From Falciphora oryzae (Eukaryota; Ascomycota; Sordariomycetes; Magnaporthales; Magnaporthaceae), in contig JNVV01000001.1 in assembly GCA_000733355.1 (NCBI GenBank), forward strand, positions 1,315,218 through 1,379,217: a stretch of DNA of 64,000 nucleotides, read 5' to 3'. This document shows positions 23,357-36,825 of the stretch, in pieces. A model generated the notes under the pieces. It was given only the letters and a program-made list of their open reading frames with translations, did not search any database and was not told where the DNA came from. The position numbers and the translations under genes are program-made. How positions within the stretch are numbered: position 1 is the stretch's first letter; the number at the start of each line of letters is the position of its first letter.

Positions 23357-25057
23357 TCAAGCCTCGGCCGGCTTAGCCTGATCTGTGACTACTGTCTTCT
23401 GGGCGCCTGCAGTAGCACTAGCCGGTGTGGTGGGAGACACAGTAGTTGCAGGGGACGTCAGGGTCGACGTGTCCTTAGCCGAGCTTGGCGAGATGGTTGA
23501 CGGGCTCGTCACTGTTTCGGTCCCGGTCACCCCGGCTTCCTGCGCCTTCTGATCGGTGGCCAGCGGGGCGAGCTGCGGTGTGGCCCCTGAAGTACCGTCA
23601 GTTTGCGAGGTAGACGTAACGGCGGCGCCAGCGGCAGCGGCAGCGCCCACGTCGGTATTGATGCGTTTTGCTCCCGTAGCCCCAGCTACGTTCTTGATCA
23701 CCTCAAACCATTTCTCGGCATCGGCAGCTGTGTGGGCCTTGAAAGAAAGCTCGGCGTTCCCGACAAGCTTGCTGCTGAATCCCTTGGCTTGGTCTTTGCC
23801 CTTGATGTTGAACTTGTCCCCATTAGGAGTTCCAATGACTGCATCGGGCAGGTATATGCTCAACTCGGGCACAGGATCCTTGCGCAGGAAGTCTGACTCC
23901 TTGAACTCGTGCAGGAACTTGGAGGGGGTCACAACATAGTAGCCCGTCTGGTGGCCCCATGAAAGCTTGTTGCGCGACTTCCGCTCCAGCGACCCTTCGA
24001 TTAGGGGCTGGGTGCTGCGATGGCTCTGGTTGGCGAATGTGATGCTATCGACGGAGCGTGGGTCGTCATTGGGATTGACCAGACGGTCCTGGTTGCGGGC
24101 CACGAAGCCTTTCCATTCAAAGTCGGGCGGAATGCGTTGGGCAGCGCCGAGCATGTCGGCATACAGGGCCCGCATCTTCTCGGCCTGGCCGCCGGCGAAC
24201 TGGTTGAAGACCTCCATAGCCTGTTGCATGACCTCGACAACGTGGGTCTCGAAGGCCAGGAAGTTGTTCTGGACTGCAATGAGGTCGTTTCGGTGGTTGT
24301 TCTCCTCCATGACCTGCCTGTTAAGCCGGTGCATGACGCCGCGGTGGATGACGTACGGGTCGTGCGCAGGGTCCATCTTGCCGCCTGAGGACTCGAACCC
24401 AGCCGTCTGCTGGCCTAGCAGCTCGATGTGCTTCTGCGTGATGTTGCGCGCCTTCTCGACCTCCTTGGCGCTCTTCTGGGCGCCGTGAGACAGCTCCTTG
24501 GACTTGTGTTTGATCTCCTTGTGCAGCCTCTCGAGGATGGGTAGCACTGTCCCCTTAATAGAGTGCTCCGTCTCGATGTTGCTGTTGACCATGGCCTCCG
24601 TATTGACCCTCATGTTCTCGAAGAAGCCGGCCACGCCGCCGAGGCTCTGGTCAAATTGGTGGCCCTCTTTCAGGGGCTTGTGGATTGTCTGTGCACAACG
24701 CACCGAACCATCGTCAGCAGAGCTATCTTGACCAGTTAAAGCCGAGAGAGGTCGACCAACCTTGAGAATCTTCTCGTATTCCTTGGCCTGCGCCTTGTGG
24801 ACCTTCTCTACCGCCGTCATGAACTCCTCCAGGTACCCGACAGCATGCTTCCACGATTGCAGCCTTTCGGCCAGGAGAGTGGCGGTCTAGGAGTCACAGC
24901 GGGATCAGCTGGAGGGGTTCTTATCGCGAGATAGATGACGAGGCAAATCCGAAGGGCGGGAACTCACGCCGGTGGGATCAGTCTCCGGGACAGCGTCCTC
25001 GTTGGCGTCGCTGAGTTGCGTCGGCTGTCGCGACACGGGAGTCGTGGGTGATGCCAT
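23357..25057 (-). CDS. Slm1-like F-BAR and PH domain protein
   Basis: Predicted homolog of yeast Slm1/Slm2, PI(4,5)P2-binding eisosome and TORC2 effectors at the plasma membrane. 515 aa from exons 25057-24968, 24886-24761, 24688-23357 (1548 nt). The N-terminal 30 residues are polar. A long helical F-BAR-like region covers about 40-260 (VGYLEEFMTAVEKVHKAQAKE, then KELSHGAQKSAKEVEKA). A PH domain lies at about 298-405, from LIEGSLERKSRNKLSWG to AEKWFEVIKNVAG. The C-terminus is a Ser/Thr/Ala-rich linker ending TDQAKPAEA, a possible phosphorylation region. Yeast paralogs regulate actin and sphingolipid synthesis; the role here is inferred. Divergent from the methionyl-tRNA synthetase gene. Confidence 0.9.
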
Positions 25058-26171
25058 CGCGAATAGCGAGTGTGTAGTTCAAAGAGGCTGTTTTGCTTTG
25101 GTCTGCACTCCTCAGGTCTGGATCTTGTCCGATTGATGAACAGCACAATTAAACAAACAAGCGACGTGTTTTCTGGTTCAGGTCGAGAGGGACCGCAGCT
25201 CGTATAGGATGAGCAGGGAAGAAGGCTGGAACTGGCGACGACTTGGCCGGCGTATTATTCATGCTAAAACCGTCGATCAATAATGTGGATGGCGCATAGG
25301 CGAGTCCAGACGGAAACAATATGAGACAGTGTCGTGGCCACAGCCGGACAGCCCCCTACGTCACAGATTTTGCCGGCTCGCGCCGAGACAAAGCAGAGTG
25401 AGGAAACAAGCAAATCGCGAGAAGAGAGGATGGGAGCAGGAGAAAAAAAAAAAAAAAAAAAGAGAAGACGCGGGAAGCGGTGGAGAGGTCGAAAGAATCC
25501 CTGCTGTGATCATGTGGGAGTGGGTGTGGTGGGTGCTGTTGCGAGGGGCGGCAAAGTGGGCTGTTTTGATCGCCAATTGTTTGTGAATTCAAGGAAGCTG
25601 CAAGCTCCGAGGACTCGAGATCGGCGCAACCTCGCCTAACCCGACCTGGTGCTGGCATTGCAGTAGGGCGCCTCTGCTGAAGTCATGATGCAAAGAATTT
25701 CTTGTCACGCACACGCAGCCACGCTAAACCGCCAGAGGAAGACAGCGGCGCCAATGCGCTGCTGCCTCTTTGAGAAAACCGCTGGCGGCTTGCTGCATGA
25801 CGTCAACCCCGCTGTCCGAGGCCCCGCGCACGATGTGTGTGGTTGGTCAAAAGGCTCAGGCCAGGCTGGGACCGAATGCCCGGCCCCGCCCCCTGACTGG
25901 ACCCCTTCCATCGGGTCGGGCTGCCCCTCCTCCCTCCTCGTGCGACAGCATCCGTGCACCAGCTCAACTCAATGGAGCTGTGCCCCTCCAAGCCTCGTGA
26001 TTTGACTCACTGGAGAGAAACCGAGGATACCAACGCCTGACACCAAATTCTCTTGGTCGCAGGGCGCGTGGTAACGCCCATCTGTCACGGCAAACTGTAG
26101 GAGAGAGGGAGCAAGCATCATATACCACGAGCAAAGTGCACTAGAGGGGTACATCCAAGCGCGCAGTAGCC
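25058..26171. other. divergent promoter region Slm1-like / methionyl-tRNA synthetase
   Basis: No gene recognised. An A19 tract lies at 25443-25461, within the Slm1-like gene's upstream region. Confidence 0.5.
25443..25461. repeat. A19 homopolymer
   Basis: Nineteen consecutive A residues in an intergenic purine-rich stretch. Confidence 0.95.
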
Positions 26172-28788
26172 ATGGCTGGCAAGGGCGAGCCCATCCTCCC
26201 GCTGCCGCGCAAGGAGAACATCCTGATCACCAGCGCGTTGCCCTATGTCAACAATGTGCCTCACCTGGGAAACATCATTGGCAGTGTGCTCGTATGTCGC
26301 CTTGCTCACTCACCCATCACATTCCGGCCTCCTGCCCATGACCTGCCTTGCTTACGAGAATATGTCTCTTGATAGTCTGCCGACGTGTTTGCGCGCTTCT
26401 GCCGTGCACGAGGCCTTCAGACTCTCTATGTCTGCGGCTCCGACGAGTACGGCACCGCAACCGAGACGAAGGCGCTCGAGGAGGGAGTAGACCCGGCCAC
26501 TCTTTGCGCCAAGTACCACGCCATCCACAAGGACATCTACGACTGGTTCAGGATCGAGTTCGACGTCTTCGGACGGACCCCCACCGACGAGCACACCCAG
26601 ATCGTCCAGGACATTTTCACCAAGCTGTGGAACAATGGCTTCATCGAGCAGCAGGAGACCACCCAGGCCTTCTGCGCCGTACCCTCCCACAACACCTTCC
26701 TTGCCGACCGCTTTGTCGAGGGCGAGTGCAGTATCTGTCACTACACGGGTGCTCGCGGCGACCAGGTATTTCCATTTCGTCTTATCAACCGGTTGGCAAT
26801 AGCGTCATTGAACATGCCCAGTTTCTAATCGCGTTCGCCTCCATCAGTGCGACAGCTGTGGAAACCTCCTCGACCCCATGGAGCCGGACAAGGACGGCGC
26901 AAACCCCGACGACGCGAAAGCCACAGGCTGGCTTCTGAACCCCCGATGCAAGGTGGACGGTTCGACGCCGGAAAAGCGCAGAACGAGGCATCTTTTTATT
27001 CGCCTTGACGCGCTTCAGAGCGAGATTCTGCCGTGGCTCGCCAAGGTCGAGGGAGGATGGAGCTCCAACTGCGTCGCCATCACCAGATCATGGATCGACA
27101 AGGGACTCAAGCCTCGCGGAATCAGCCGTGACCTGCGGTGGGGTGTGCCAAGTATGTCCTTCCTCGGGCCCTACAATGTTGATCGAAATGCTGGATGTCC
27201 AGTAGATTGGCTCGCTGACCGACAAACGCATTACTGTAGTCCCCAAAGGCCTTGATGGCTTGTCCGACGAGGAGTATGCTAGGAAAGTGTTTTACGTGTG
27301 GTTCGACGCCTGCAGTGAGTCCCCAAATCTCTTTGGAGGTCTCCCGCCTCAAAGTCACCCGCTGACACAGGATTATCTACCTAGTTGGCTACCCTTCCAT
27401 CACCAAAACATACACCGATGCCGGCAACCTCGCCGGAAAGAACTGGGAGAAGTGGTGGAAGAACCCTGACGAAGTGACGCTGTACCAGTTCATGGGGAAG
27501 GACAACGTTCCGTTAGTACTTGCACTCCCGAGTCACAGCTCTCACCCACAAATCTCTACCGGGCTTTTTCTCACTGTTTCATAAGATTCCACACCATCAT
27601 ATTCCCAGCCTCCCAGCTTGGCACCAAGGACAACTGGACCAAAGTCAGCCACCTATCCACCTCGGAATATCTCAACTATGAGGGTGGCAAGTTCAGCAAG
27701 TCCAAGGGGGTTGGCGTGTTTGGAAACACCGCGCGGGACACTGGTATCGATCCCGATGTTTGGCGGTATTATCTGCTGTCGCGGCGCCCTGAGAGCAGTG
27801 ATGCCGAGTTCAAGTGGGAGTATGTTGGCACTCGAAGTGGATATACCCCGAGGCTCTTGCAGTCTGCTAATTACGTACGCGTCTCCTAGGGAATTTATTG
27901 ACGGCAACAACAACGACCTCCTCAAGAACCTGGGCAACTTGGTTCAGAGAGTTGTCAAGTTCTGTCATGCAAAGATGGGCGCTGTGGTTCCGCCGCGCTC
28001 CAAGTCCACGGTGGAGACGTTTGAGCAGCACAAGGCGGAGGTGAACAAGCTGCTCCAGGAATATGTCGCCAATCTCAAGGGGACCAAGCTGAGAGCAGGT
28101 CTTGCCACGGCCCTTAGGTGCGCATGAACTGAAACCTCCATTTCAAGGACAACATTGCTGATTTAAAAACGCCAACAGTGTGTCGGCCCTTGGCAACAAA
28201 CTGCTACAAGACCACAAGCTTGGCAACCAGCTCCTGGACGAGAACCTGGACCTCGCCAATGGCCTCATCGCTCTTGCTCTCGAGCATCTTCATCTCCTTG
28301 CGAGCCTGATCTCGCCTTACCTTCCTGGAACCGCCCGGTCAATCCTGAGGCAGATCGGGGCGGAACCTGCGGGCGAGAAGGGTCTGGATTCGGCGTTTGT
28401 CATCCCTGACGTCTGGGAAGCCGACATGCTCGAGGCGGGCAAGCCCATCGGAGAGCCTGAGCGGCCCTTTGCTGTGATTCCCGCATCAAAGGTGGATGAA
28501 TGGCGCGAGGCCTTTGGAGGAGAGGAGATGCGAAAGCAGAAGGCGATCGAGGCGGAGAAGGCGGCCGCCAAAAAGGCCGCCAAGGAGAAGGAGAAGGAGA
28601 AGAAGCGCCTCAAGAAGGAGGCGCAGAAGGCTGCCGCCGCCACAGCCTCCGGCCCTGGGCCCACCCCTACTGCTCTCCCGCTCAGACCGGCGAGTGCAGT
28701 CAATTCGGCAGCCGGAGCGCCCGCTCCGGGCACGCCAGCTGCGGAGGGGTCGTCAACTCAACTTGAGAAGGCAGTGGAGAAGCCCTAG
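26172..28788 (+). CDS. methionine--tRNA ligase, cytoplasmic
   Basis: Class I aminoacyl-tRNA synthetase charging tRNA-Met in the cytosol. 695 aa from eight exons: 26172-26291, 26376-26765, 26848-27151, 27240-27314, 27385-27511, 27586-27819, 27890-28117, 28179-28788 (2088 nt). The HIGH-type motif is HLGN (31-34) within [12 protein letters not shown]. The zinc knuckle cysteines are split across intron 2 (CSIC, then CDSC). The KMSKS-type loop is KFSKSKG (374-380). The anticodon-binding helical domain follows. There is no mitochondrial presequence. The C-terminus is a Lys/Ala/Glu-rich helix ([20 protein letters not shown]) and a Pro/Ala tail, with no OB-fold tRNA-binding domain recognised. Convergent with the creD-like gene. 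Confidence 0.97.
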
Positions 28789-29511
28789 GCCTACTGTGTG
28801 CTGGGCGGCGCTGCGGTTCCGTGAGACAAGAGCAAGTTCACATTGTGCTGTAGAGTAGGGTGTCGGATGCTTTCAAAATCTCATGTCAAAATTTTCAACA
28901 CACAACGTATTGCTTTAGGGCTGATGGCCTAGCTAGGTTAGCAGAGGAGTGTGGTTTACAATAGATCTGAAGAAAAACACAAAGACAATGCGAATCGAGG
29001 CATACAACTACATATTTTTTCTCCATGTATGTCTTTACCCCTGTGGTCATCGGAAGACACGTTGGCATCTATGCCCGACAGTCCGCAAAGATTTCATTCG
29101 AGAACACCAAATCGAGACAAAGATCGTGGGGCCCGCTTATGGAAAAGTAACTTAAATTGCGCCAACGCGAGAACCAAATTCTCGCCCTCCTAAAAAAAAA
29201 ACAAGCACGTAGCAGGTGCGGCGATGCGATGCGATGACGTCGGTGCTGTGAACCAAGCGCTCGTCCATGAATGCTAGTGAAAAAAAGTCGACCCTATACA
29301 AAATAAGCCCTAGATGCAGGGAATGTGTCCCGCCTATTCTATAATGTTGTAAGTTTCCCAACCGATGCTCCGCAAATCTCAAAACAAGAACCACCCAATG
29401 GGATATATAACCGTTGTTTCCAGAATGATAGATCAGATAGGACAGTTTAAAAAATGTCGACAAGCGCTCGAATCGTACACACATATGGGGAGTAGGAGAT
29501 GGCTGGTGATT
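28789..29511. other. convergent spacer MetRS / creD-like
   Basis: A/T-rich 3' flanks of both genes; no further feature recognised. Confidence 0.5.
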
Positions 29512-30089
29512 TCAGATGACCCGCTCGCGGGCCTGGATAAGATGCAGTCTCCGCCGCTCGTCGGTGTCGCCGGCGCTCCCAATCCCGTGCGAGCCGAACG
29601 TGAAGAAGGCGCCGAGGGACGACTGGCGCCTCGACCGCGTGAGCACCGGGCTGGCCGCGCGCGGGCTGGCAGCTGGCGTTGCCGTGCTGGGCGAGGACGC
29701 CCCGCTGGTGGCGTGGCCGGTGGTGCGCGAGCGGTGGTGGTGGGGGCGGTGGCTCTCCTCGGGGATCAGCTCCAGCGGGCTGGCGGCCAGGCAGGCGGCC
29801 CCGACGGCCGGGGTCGCGGGCTCGCTGGCGCTGGTGCCGCCGCCGCAGCTGCAGGCCGTGGCGTAGTTGGGCAGGGCGGGCGCGCCGTCACAGGCGAGGG
29901 GCGCGACCTTTGACGACTTGATGGCGGTCGCGTAGCTGGGCACCTTGCTGAGCTCCTCCAGCTCCGGGAAGTCGACGGGCTCCTCAGGCGAGTGACGGCC
30001 TGAGTGGTATTCGCCGCTGTTGTGCCTCGACAGTGGTGCCGACTGCGGGGGCGACCAGTGCATGGTCTCGGGAGAGCTGCCGCTCCCGC

Positions 30090-30127
<38 letters not shown>

Positions 30128-31524
30128 TTGGCGGACCCCCCAGTGCTCGAAGCCGTCGATACGAAGGACGCGTCCCTGTGCAGGGGCCCACCGATATTGT
30201 TGGTGGACATGTCCTGCAGCCGCGAGGATAGGGCGGCCGGCGTGATGGTGGTGGCTTCGTTGATCATGCCCGCCAAGTTCTCGTGGGATCCAGCGCGGGA
30301 GAGGGCAAAGTAGGGGCTGTTCATGCCGGAATAGGCCCCTGGGGTCTGCATGCCGCCGGGAGTCCGGTAGCCGCTCATGTCGATATTCTCGTACAGCTGA
30401 TCCAAGACGTGTTCGCCATAGCCCGGAGGAGCGCCGTGGCTTGCGTTCTCTTGACTTGGGTTGGGCTGCGCAGCTGAGGGCTGGGAGAGGTTTCCGTCCT
30501 CGTCGAGGGGAATGTTGGGTGAGATGAAGATGGTGACGGGCAGGGTGGCGCGGAGCTCCGACACATGGCCGTCAGGGTTCTTCAGAGCAACAACCATCTT
30601 GAGCTTGTGGCGGACCTTGATGCCGTGGGCGTTGACGTCCTGGATGCACTTTCCCAGCTTGCGGGGCAGGTCCAGCTGCGCGTTCATAACCCAGCCCTCC
30701 TGGCCCGTGTCCTCGATAACGTCCTCCCAGTGCTCCTCGCGGGTGATGGCCAGGACCCACGACGTGACCTCGCGCTCTTTTTTGTGCTCCCGCATCGGCG
30801 CGCCGGTCTGAGATTGCGCCATGATCTCGCACACCTCTACCAGGCGGATAGTGACGTCACCCAGCTCTAGCCCCTTAAGCAGCGGGGTGAACCTCGTCTC
30901 AAGCGGAATGGCACTGCCGAACACAACGGCCTTGCGCGGGACCACGATAGAGTATTCGACCTTGTTGGGCCAGATGTTCTCGACGCTCATGGCGTGCAGG
31001 AACTCGAGCGCCGAGGCCTCGAGGGTCCGGATCACGCGCACGTGCTTGTACGCATGGTGGTCGTAGGCGAACTTGCCGCGCGCGATGGTGGCCTTGAGCC
31101 GGTACGTGATGCTGGCCTCGCGCAGGCCCTCGACGCTCTCGCACGTCTCACCAGGGAGCAGGATCTCGAAGGGGAACTCATAGTTACCCTTCTCGAGCGT
31201 CATGCTCTTTCCAGGCGTCCCGATGAAGCTCGGCCATCGGTGAGTCAGGATGTCGGTCGTCTTTTCGAACCTTTGGCTCGATATTCCCGTTGGTGTCGTC
31301 TTCAGGTCCGTCCAGGAGAGACGCAGGGTCCCGTTTAACCTCAGGTGGATGTCTTCGATCCTAGTCGGCCCAGGGACGCACACTGCAACGACGCCCTTCA
31401 ACAGCTGGCCTGAAGCCTCGTGGTCGTTCCCCCTGAAAACGATGAAGTCGTTCTCTAACCGGATGTCGAACAGGGTGAAGGCGTGTCGGCCCGTGACCGA
31501 GGTGAAAGGTAAAAAGGAAGGCAT
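29512..31524 (-). CDS. creD: creD-type alpha-arrestin (HECT ubiquitin ligase adaptor)
   Basis: Predicted alpha-arrestin of the CreD/Rod1/Art4 family, 670 aa, single exon. In Aspergillus CreD binds the HECT ligase HulA and opposes CreB/CreC in carbon catabolite repression; yeast Rod1 directs transporter endocytosis. The arrestin N domain occupies about 1-170 (from FDIRLENDFIVFRG) and the C domain about 190-340. A PY motif for Nedd4-type WW domains is PPGY near 365-368, followed by the conserved block DMSGYRTPGGMQTPG. Additional PxY-like sites are VPSYATAI and LPNYATA. A poly-Ala run is encoded by a GGC/GCC repeat at about 30094-30126. The tail is Ser/Pro/Ala-rich and ends in basic and DERRR segments. 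creC lies about 8.5 kb away. Confidence 0.93.
30094..30126. repeat. GGC trinucleotide repeat within creD
   Basis: About eleven GGC units on the plus strand encode a poly-alanine run in the disordered tail of the creD-type protein. Confidence 0.85.
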
Positions 31525-32217
31525 CGTCGTCGTCAGCCGGCCACCGGAAGCGAGCCGGTGACGCTTCAGGTAGTCAAGCTCAGCAGGAGGGCGTTGGGTT
31601 TGTCACCAACACCACAAACAGTATGGGTTTTGGGATGCACTTGGCACCCCGGTGGACTCGAAGCACCAAGTATCTGGAGGAATTTTTTTGTTTTTGTTGA
31701 CAAGTCCAAGGGGTCACGTCTGCGCCACAAGGCAGAGAGAGTCGTAGACGTTGGCGATTCTCAGGTGAGCTGAAGGGTTGTCTGGCTGATAGCTAAACAG
31801 CCGCGCCGGAATGCCCCGAAGCCGGGTTTTTTCTTTATTGGGGCCTACGAAAAATGTTCGTGATATATCGGTGACGTAGCGGTAGAGCCTCTGGAGTCAG
31901 GGAGGTCCTTCGGGTGGGTGGGTAGTTTGTGGGTATCGAGGGGCGATCGACCTGGATCACACGCCTCCAAGGCGCGAAGTAGTGAATAGCAAAGAAGGGC
32001 AACGAGAACTATCACCAAGGAGGGTTCGGGAGGAAGGAAGTGAAGGAGGAAGAGGGGGAGAAAGAGAAAATAACAAACCCAAGCCGGCAAAGAAAAATAT
32101 CTCACATGGGAAAGCAAAAGGAAACTCAGCAGGCACGCACGGGAACAGCTAGAATCGTTATCTTGTCTGAGCGGGAAAAAGTGGTCTGCCCCTGTCCCTG
32201 GCGCGCGACATGGACAC

Positions 32218-32236
32218 AAAAAAAAAAAAAAAAAAA
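32218..32236. repeat. A19 homopolymer
   Basis: Nineteen consecutive A residues about 700 nt upstream of the creD start. Confidence 0.95.
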
Positions 32237-35200
32237 GGAAGCATGCCAGCTGGTACGTCTGGACCAGCAGACCAGGCTGGCTCAAAGCGATGGCGGGATG
32301 ATGGGGCCCGGCAGGGCGGGTTCGCAGGTACAAGGGCGCAAGTACCTGCTTGGTCTGGCCGGTCAGAAGTGGATGAGGATGATGGGTGTGTGTGGGTGTG
32401 TGGGTGGCATCGATCCAAGGGTGTCATGTCATGGCGACCTTCACCCATTTCTGGCCGAAGTGACCCAAACAGGGCATGCGCTTGGAGCACGCACACGCTT
32501 CTTCTCGGTGGGCACCGCCGACCGCAGTGCTAAGCCGACCCCCATCTGTGAGATATGCGTGAATCGTGCCATTACACACCCACTCCTCTCACTCCAGCCC
32601 CTTGTGAGGACATTCGCACGACGGTGCGAGGAGATTAGTCGGGAGCGCTTATCGCTGCCGGCTAGATTGGCGCAGCCGGTCCTTGTGATGCTGACTAGAA
32701 GAGAAGCGAGAGCCCAGAGGCGACAGGAGAAAAAGCGGAACAAGGCGGAAAATGATGCTGAGCAAACAAGCACAAAGTCAAGATACATGGTGAGCGACGG
32801 GCCCTGTGCGTGGCGCTCGGGATTGAAACGGACTTGGTGGGTTTCCTGGTGCAGGGGGCGTGCCGTTCCAATCGCAACCCACTCAGCCTCTGTCATGGAG
32901 CCTGCTTCCGATGGAGGGGCAATCTTTTTTGGTCAAGTGTGTCAGTGGCGTCAAAAATGTCAAGGGGGCTGCCGACGACTCATGATTTCCGCATCAATCC
33001 CGTTCCTGTTCGTCGTTCAAGATTTTCAGGGTCTTTTTCTTCCCTTCAGCTGGCATATGACCCCTCACAGCTTTGATCTCACTGGCAAAACCTCTCTTTA
33101 TAAGCTCAGGATCACTCTGCGACATTCGGGATGGAAGTTGGACTTGGCCTCTGTATCGCCAGGTTGCCAGCACAGACTGAGACGTGCGTGGGGTAGCGTG
33201 CGTGGCGTGAATGGAGGCTGGGCCTAGTGGAGGCTAGCAGGCAGGGACACAGCCTGCGCTCGGCTGAGGTACATGGTCAGGTGGACTGTGCGGGCGGGCC
33301 GGCAGCGGGTACAATTCACAACTAAGGTGTGGCCTCTTTGCGCCACGAACCGAGCTTTTGGGGGAAGAAACGACAGGATCCGATGTGGTTCAGCCCCAAC
33401 CCAACGTCTTGTCAGCTTCCGATTCAACGCTCCTTTTGCCACGCCTAGGTCCAGGGGCTTTATTCATTTTTAGCTAAAGCTCAGCACAATGTGCGACCCA
33501 TTACAGGCCCCTTCAATGCACCGCACAGGCACAAACAGGAACGAACTCCGGGACACTGCGCCGCCCCGTGTTCCTAAGCGAACCCGGTCAGCTTGTCGGG
33601 CAGCCAGCGAAGCAGCTATCACGTACATACTAGCTGGGTGTCACAGCAACGTAAGCACGGCCAGCTCGTGTTGGTCTGGCTCAGATTCCCCGAAAAGGTG
33701 ACAAATGAATGGCCTCCATCTCCGCATAAGGTTCCATTTCATATCAAGTATGTTGATAGGTGAGGTAAGGCTCCGGGTCAAGTTTGTCCGGAGCAACCCG
33801 CATCCCCAAGGCTTTTTTGCTTTGTTGGTCCGGACCCAATTATCACCCTGATGTATGCTACGTCAGGAGCTGGAGGTTCTTACGAAGTGCTTATACGTCG
33901 AGCCTGCCGGCCTCGCGACAGCGGCAATCAGGCGTTAAAATGCCAAGTCGCGGCATGACCCTCCAACTCGTCCCTCTGTATGGCCTGATCGGCCGGCTCT
34001 TCTGCGACGACCCCAGAAATCGAGCATCTAAATCGGTCGGTTTTCATCTGGCGATATGCACTAGAGCTGCAGCCACACTTGCAGATCGTGACAGATATAT
34101 GTAGCATATAGGTACTTTATTCCCGCATGTAGGCAACCCGACCTACATATCCATGTTGTAGCCCTCCCACCTTGTGCTGCAGAGAGCCGGTGAAAGGGTG
34201 TGGCACAAACGGGATGGGGGCGTGACGGGGTCCCTCCTCCGGAGGCACATCCGGAGTAGGGAAGGTCCTGCCATGACCTTCAGACCATGTTCCCGGCCTT
34301 CTCCTGCCTACCAATCGGCATGCACGCCGTGCATATAGTGCACACCGTACATAGCGATATAGAGACACCCCCTTCGGCGCTGATGCATGTCGATCACTAG
34401 AACCGACCCAGCGCCTGCCCGTGGACCCGGCTCGTGGCCTGTGGTCCCACAGATTCCAGCCGCGAGCGCGGGCGCCTTGCTTCGCCTAGGATGCCGTGTT
34501 TCTTCATCTAGCCAGCCGGCCGTCCAGCCGTAGGCAAGAGTGCCCTGCTACCGAGACTAGGCCTACGCCGTAGGGTTGTGTATCCGGCTGATGAATCTTC
34601 CGTAGACGATCCAGACCGTGTAGGGCTATGCGATGAAAGTTGCCACGTTGTCAGGCACGTGCCGGACTGCTTGGGAAAAAATCAAGCTCAAAAGAGCCTG
34701 CCTGGCCTGGCCTGGCCTGGGCGGGCAGGGAGGGCCAAAGGGATAAGCACAACGAGAACCTGGACTGACGGTGCTGGGGTGGCAGATATCTTCGGGTGGT
34801 TCCGGGAATTTCTTGAGAGCGAGGTACCTCCGCATCAGCTGTTTTCACAATGCCTGCGCATGTACCTCCCACTCCCAATCCCAGCCTACAAAACCCGACG
34901 AACCTTGCGCTGATCTCGTCTGTCAATTGCAGCTGGAAATGGCACCATGGTTTGTCAAGCGTGCCATCCCGAATCGGGACCCAGTCTTCCGCCCGTTTTT
35001 CTGTTTTAAGTGGTGGGTCTTGGGACCCATTACGCCATGCCGTGTTCTCCCGAAAGGGTCTGATTTTTTTTTCTCCCTCGTGCCCAGGCGGTGATAGCCG
35101 CCAGCGCGAGCCAAGCCCTTCCAGAACATGGAAAAGCGGCGCAAATTTCAAAAAAAGAGGCTCGGGTTATCAAACGAGCTCCTGATCTGGACCACGGTTG

Positions 35201-35354
35201 CCAGAGCCCGAGTGGATCCACAACCCACCGACGACGGCTCAAGTTCCACCCGACGGGATTTTTGACTCACTGACTGACGTTTGATATCTGCCACCGACCA
35301 AACATGGCGGTTCTTCATATCTCCCTGGCCACCCCTCACCGTCTGTCGAGATTA

Positions 35355-35371
35355 GGGGGGGGGGGGGGGGG
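35355..35371. repeat. G17 homopolymer
   Basis: Seventeen consecutive G residues in the middle of the gene-poor spacer. It is the only long G/C homopolymer noticed in the window. Confidence 0.95.
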
Positions 35372-36825
35372 TTGACGATGAAGATTCGACCCGGCCACCC
35401 ACCCAGGGTGCCTGGAACCGATATGATACCGTAATCGTGCCTTGCCCGGCCGAGCGGCAAAACAAACATCCACGGCGCAAACGGCCACCACACGCCACGG
35501 CACAGCAAAGCGCACACCCTGAGGCAAAAGAAACACACGCATTCCCCCTGGCACGCACGCTTCCAGCGTGGCGCGGATGCCAAACAAAATTTCCGATTCA
35601 CGGCTGTGGCTGCGCTACTCGGTAGCCGCATTCCGAACAAAGTCCGGCCAACACCAAGCCTCGGCCGTCGAAATCTTTCTTTCTAGCCTCTTGCGGCATC
35701 TGATCTGAGTCTGTCTTCAAGCGGAGGATACTCTATCTAGCACCTGATATGCAAGCTCAGAGGTGCTAGTGCTGACCAACTTGATCTTGGCTAACATGTG
35801 GCCCGGATCTTTCTTTGTCCAGGCCTCATGTGTTATCGCGGCGGGACGCAGGGGGGTGCATCCATATCTCAAAAAGACCGTGCCAACGAAACTTTTATGG
35901 CACCAACATACCGCCTTCTCCTCGACTGAAGGACCCTGACGACTGACCCCACCGTCGGTCGCGCAGCTGCAACCACGGCATGAAGGAAGCCCCGCAACCT
36001 GGGTTACAGACCGGCATCGAAGTGTTTCTTGACATCCGAGTTGCCTCCTTGGCCCGCAGGCTATCCAAAAACCATCTCAGCTTTGCCCTTACTCGGATCC
36101 GGCCGTAGGCCTATCCACTATTGCGGGCGGCCCGCTCCTTGGAGGCCAATCATGGCGACTACACTTTATTTTGCGGTATTAGTTGGCACATACCCGCTCA
36201 TTATGGTTCGACGGCAAGGCCTATTCATGTTAGCCCAGCCTCACAACTTACGAACAGGAAGAATGCGAATGTTCCTGTTTCGCATGTATTAGGTGGGTAC
36301 CCGCATATGTCGAGTTTTACTGGGCAAACGGGCGGGGAAGTGCCAGAGAGCCGCCTGGGCTCTTGGCTCCGAGGTTGTTGACATTATGTTCTTTGAGCAA
36401 AGGAAGATTTGTGAGCCTACGCGTACTTGCCGGGTTTAGAAGCGGACTTGATATGGTCTGCCGGGCATGCACCACATCATTATATAACGGGTGCCGAGTC
36501 ATGTCGTAGCGGAATCAAATGCGATTGAGTCTTTAGACTAGCAGAGTTGGGTATCAAAGGTCCGCAGAGCTCGGGGAGAGCGTCGTCCACATGCGTGGAG
36601 CGAACATGGTGGGGTCAGACAAGAGGGAGAAGCGGGGGGAGCGGGATAAGACAGGTGGAAGGGACTGAAGGAGGCCAGCTATTACGAGTATTACAACAAC
36701 CTCTAGACGCCAATGCTAGCAAAGGACCGATAAGGGAGGCAAGTTCGGAAGCAAGTGGGGAGAGTCAGACTCCTGAGGAACGGTGAACCGGCCGGTTGCT
36801 TGGCCAGTTGGAACGCCAGCCCAAA

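Larger units (their letters stand above)
31525..36825. other. 5.3-kb gene-poor spacer
   Basis: This is the longest interval without a recognised gene. Open frames such as 32040-33227 (+) show low-complexity, non-coding-like composition. It contains an A19 tract (32218-32236) and a G17 tract (35355-35371). It must hold the creD promoter on its left side; the right side is the GEM1 3' flank. No transposon ends or large repeats were recognised by eye. Confidence 0.45.

Noticed and set aside
24385..24400. B-box-like GGTTCGAGTCC on the minus strand
   Set aside because: It lies inside the conserved coding exon of the Slm1-like gene with no surrounding cloverleaf.
32040..33227. 395-codon plus-strand open frame
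   Set aside because: Composition is low-complexity and not GC3-biased, there are no recognisable motifs, and it spans an A19 tract.
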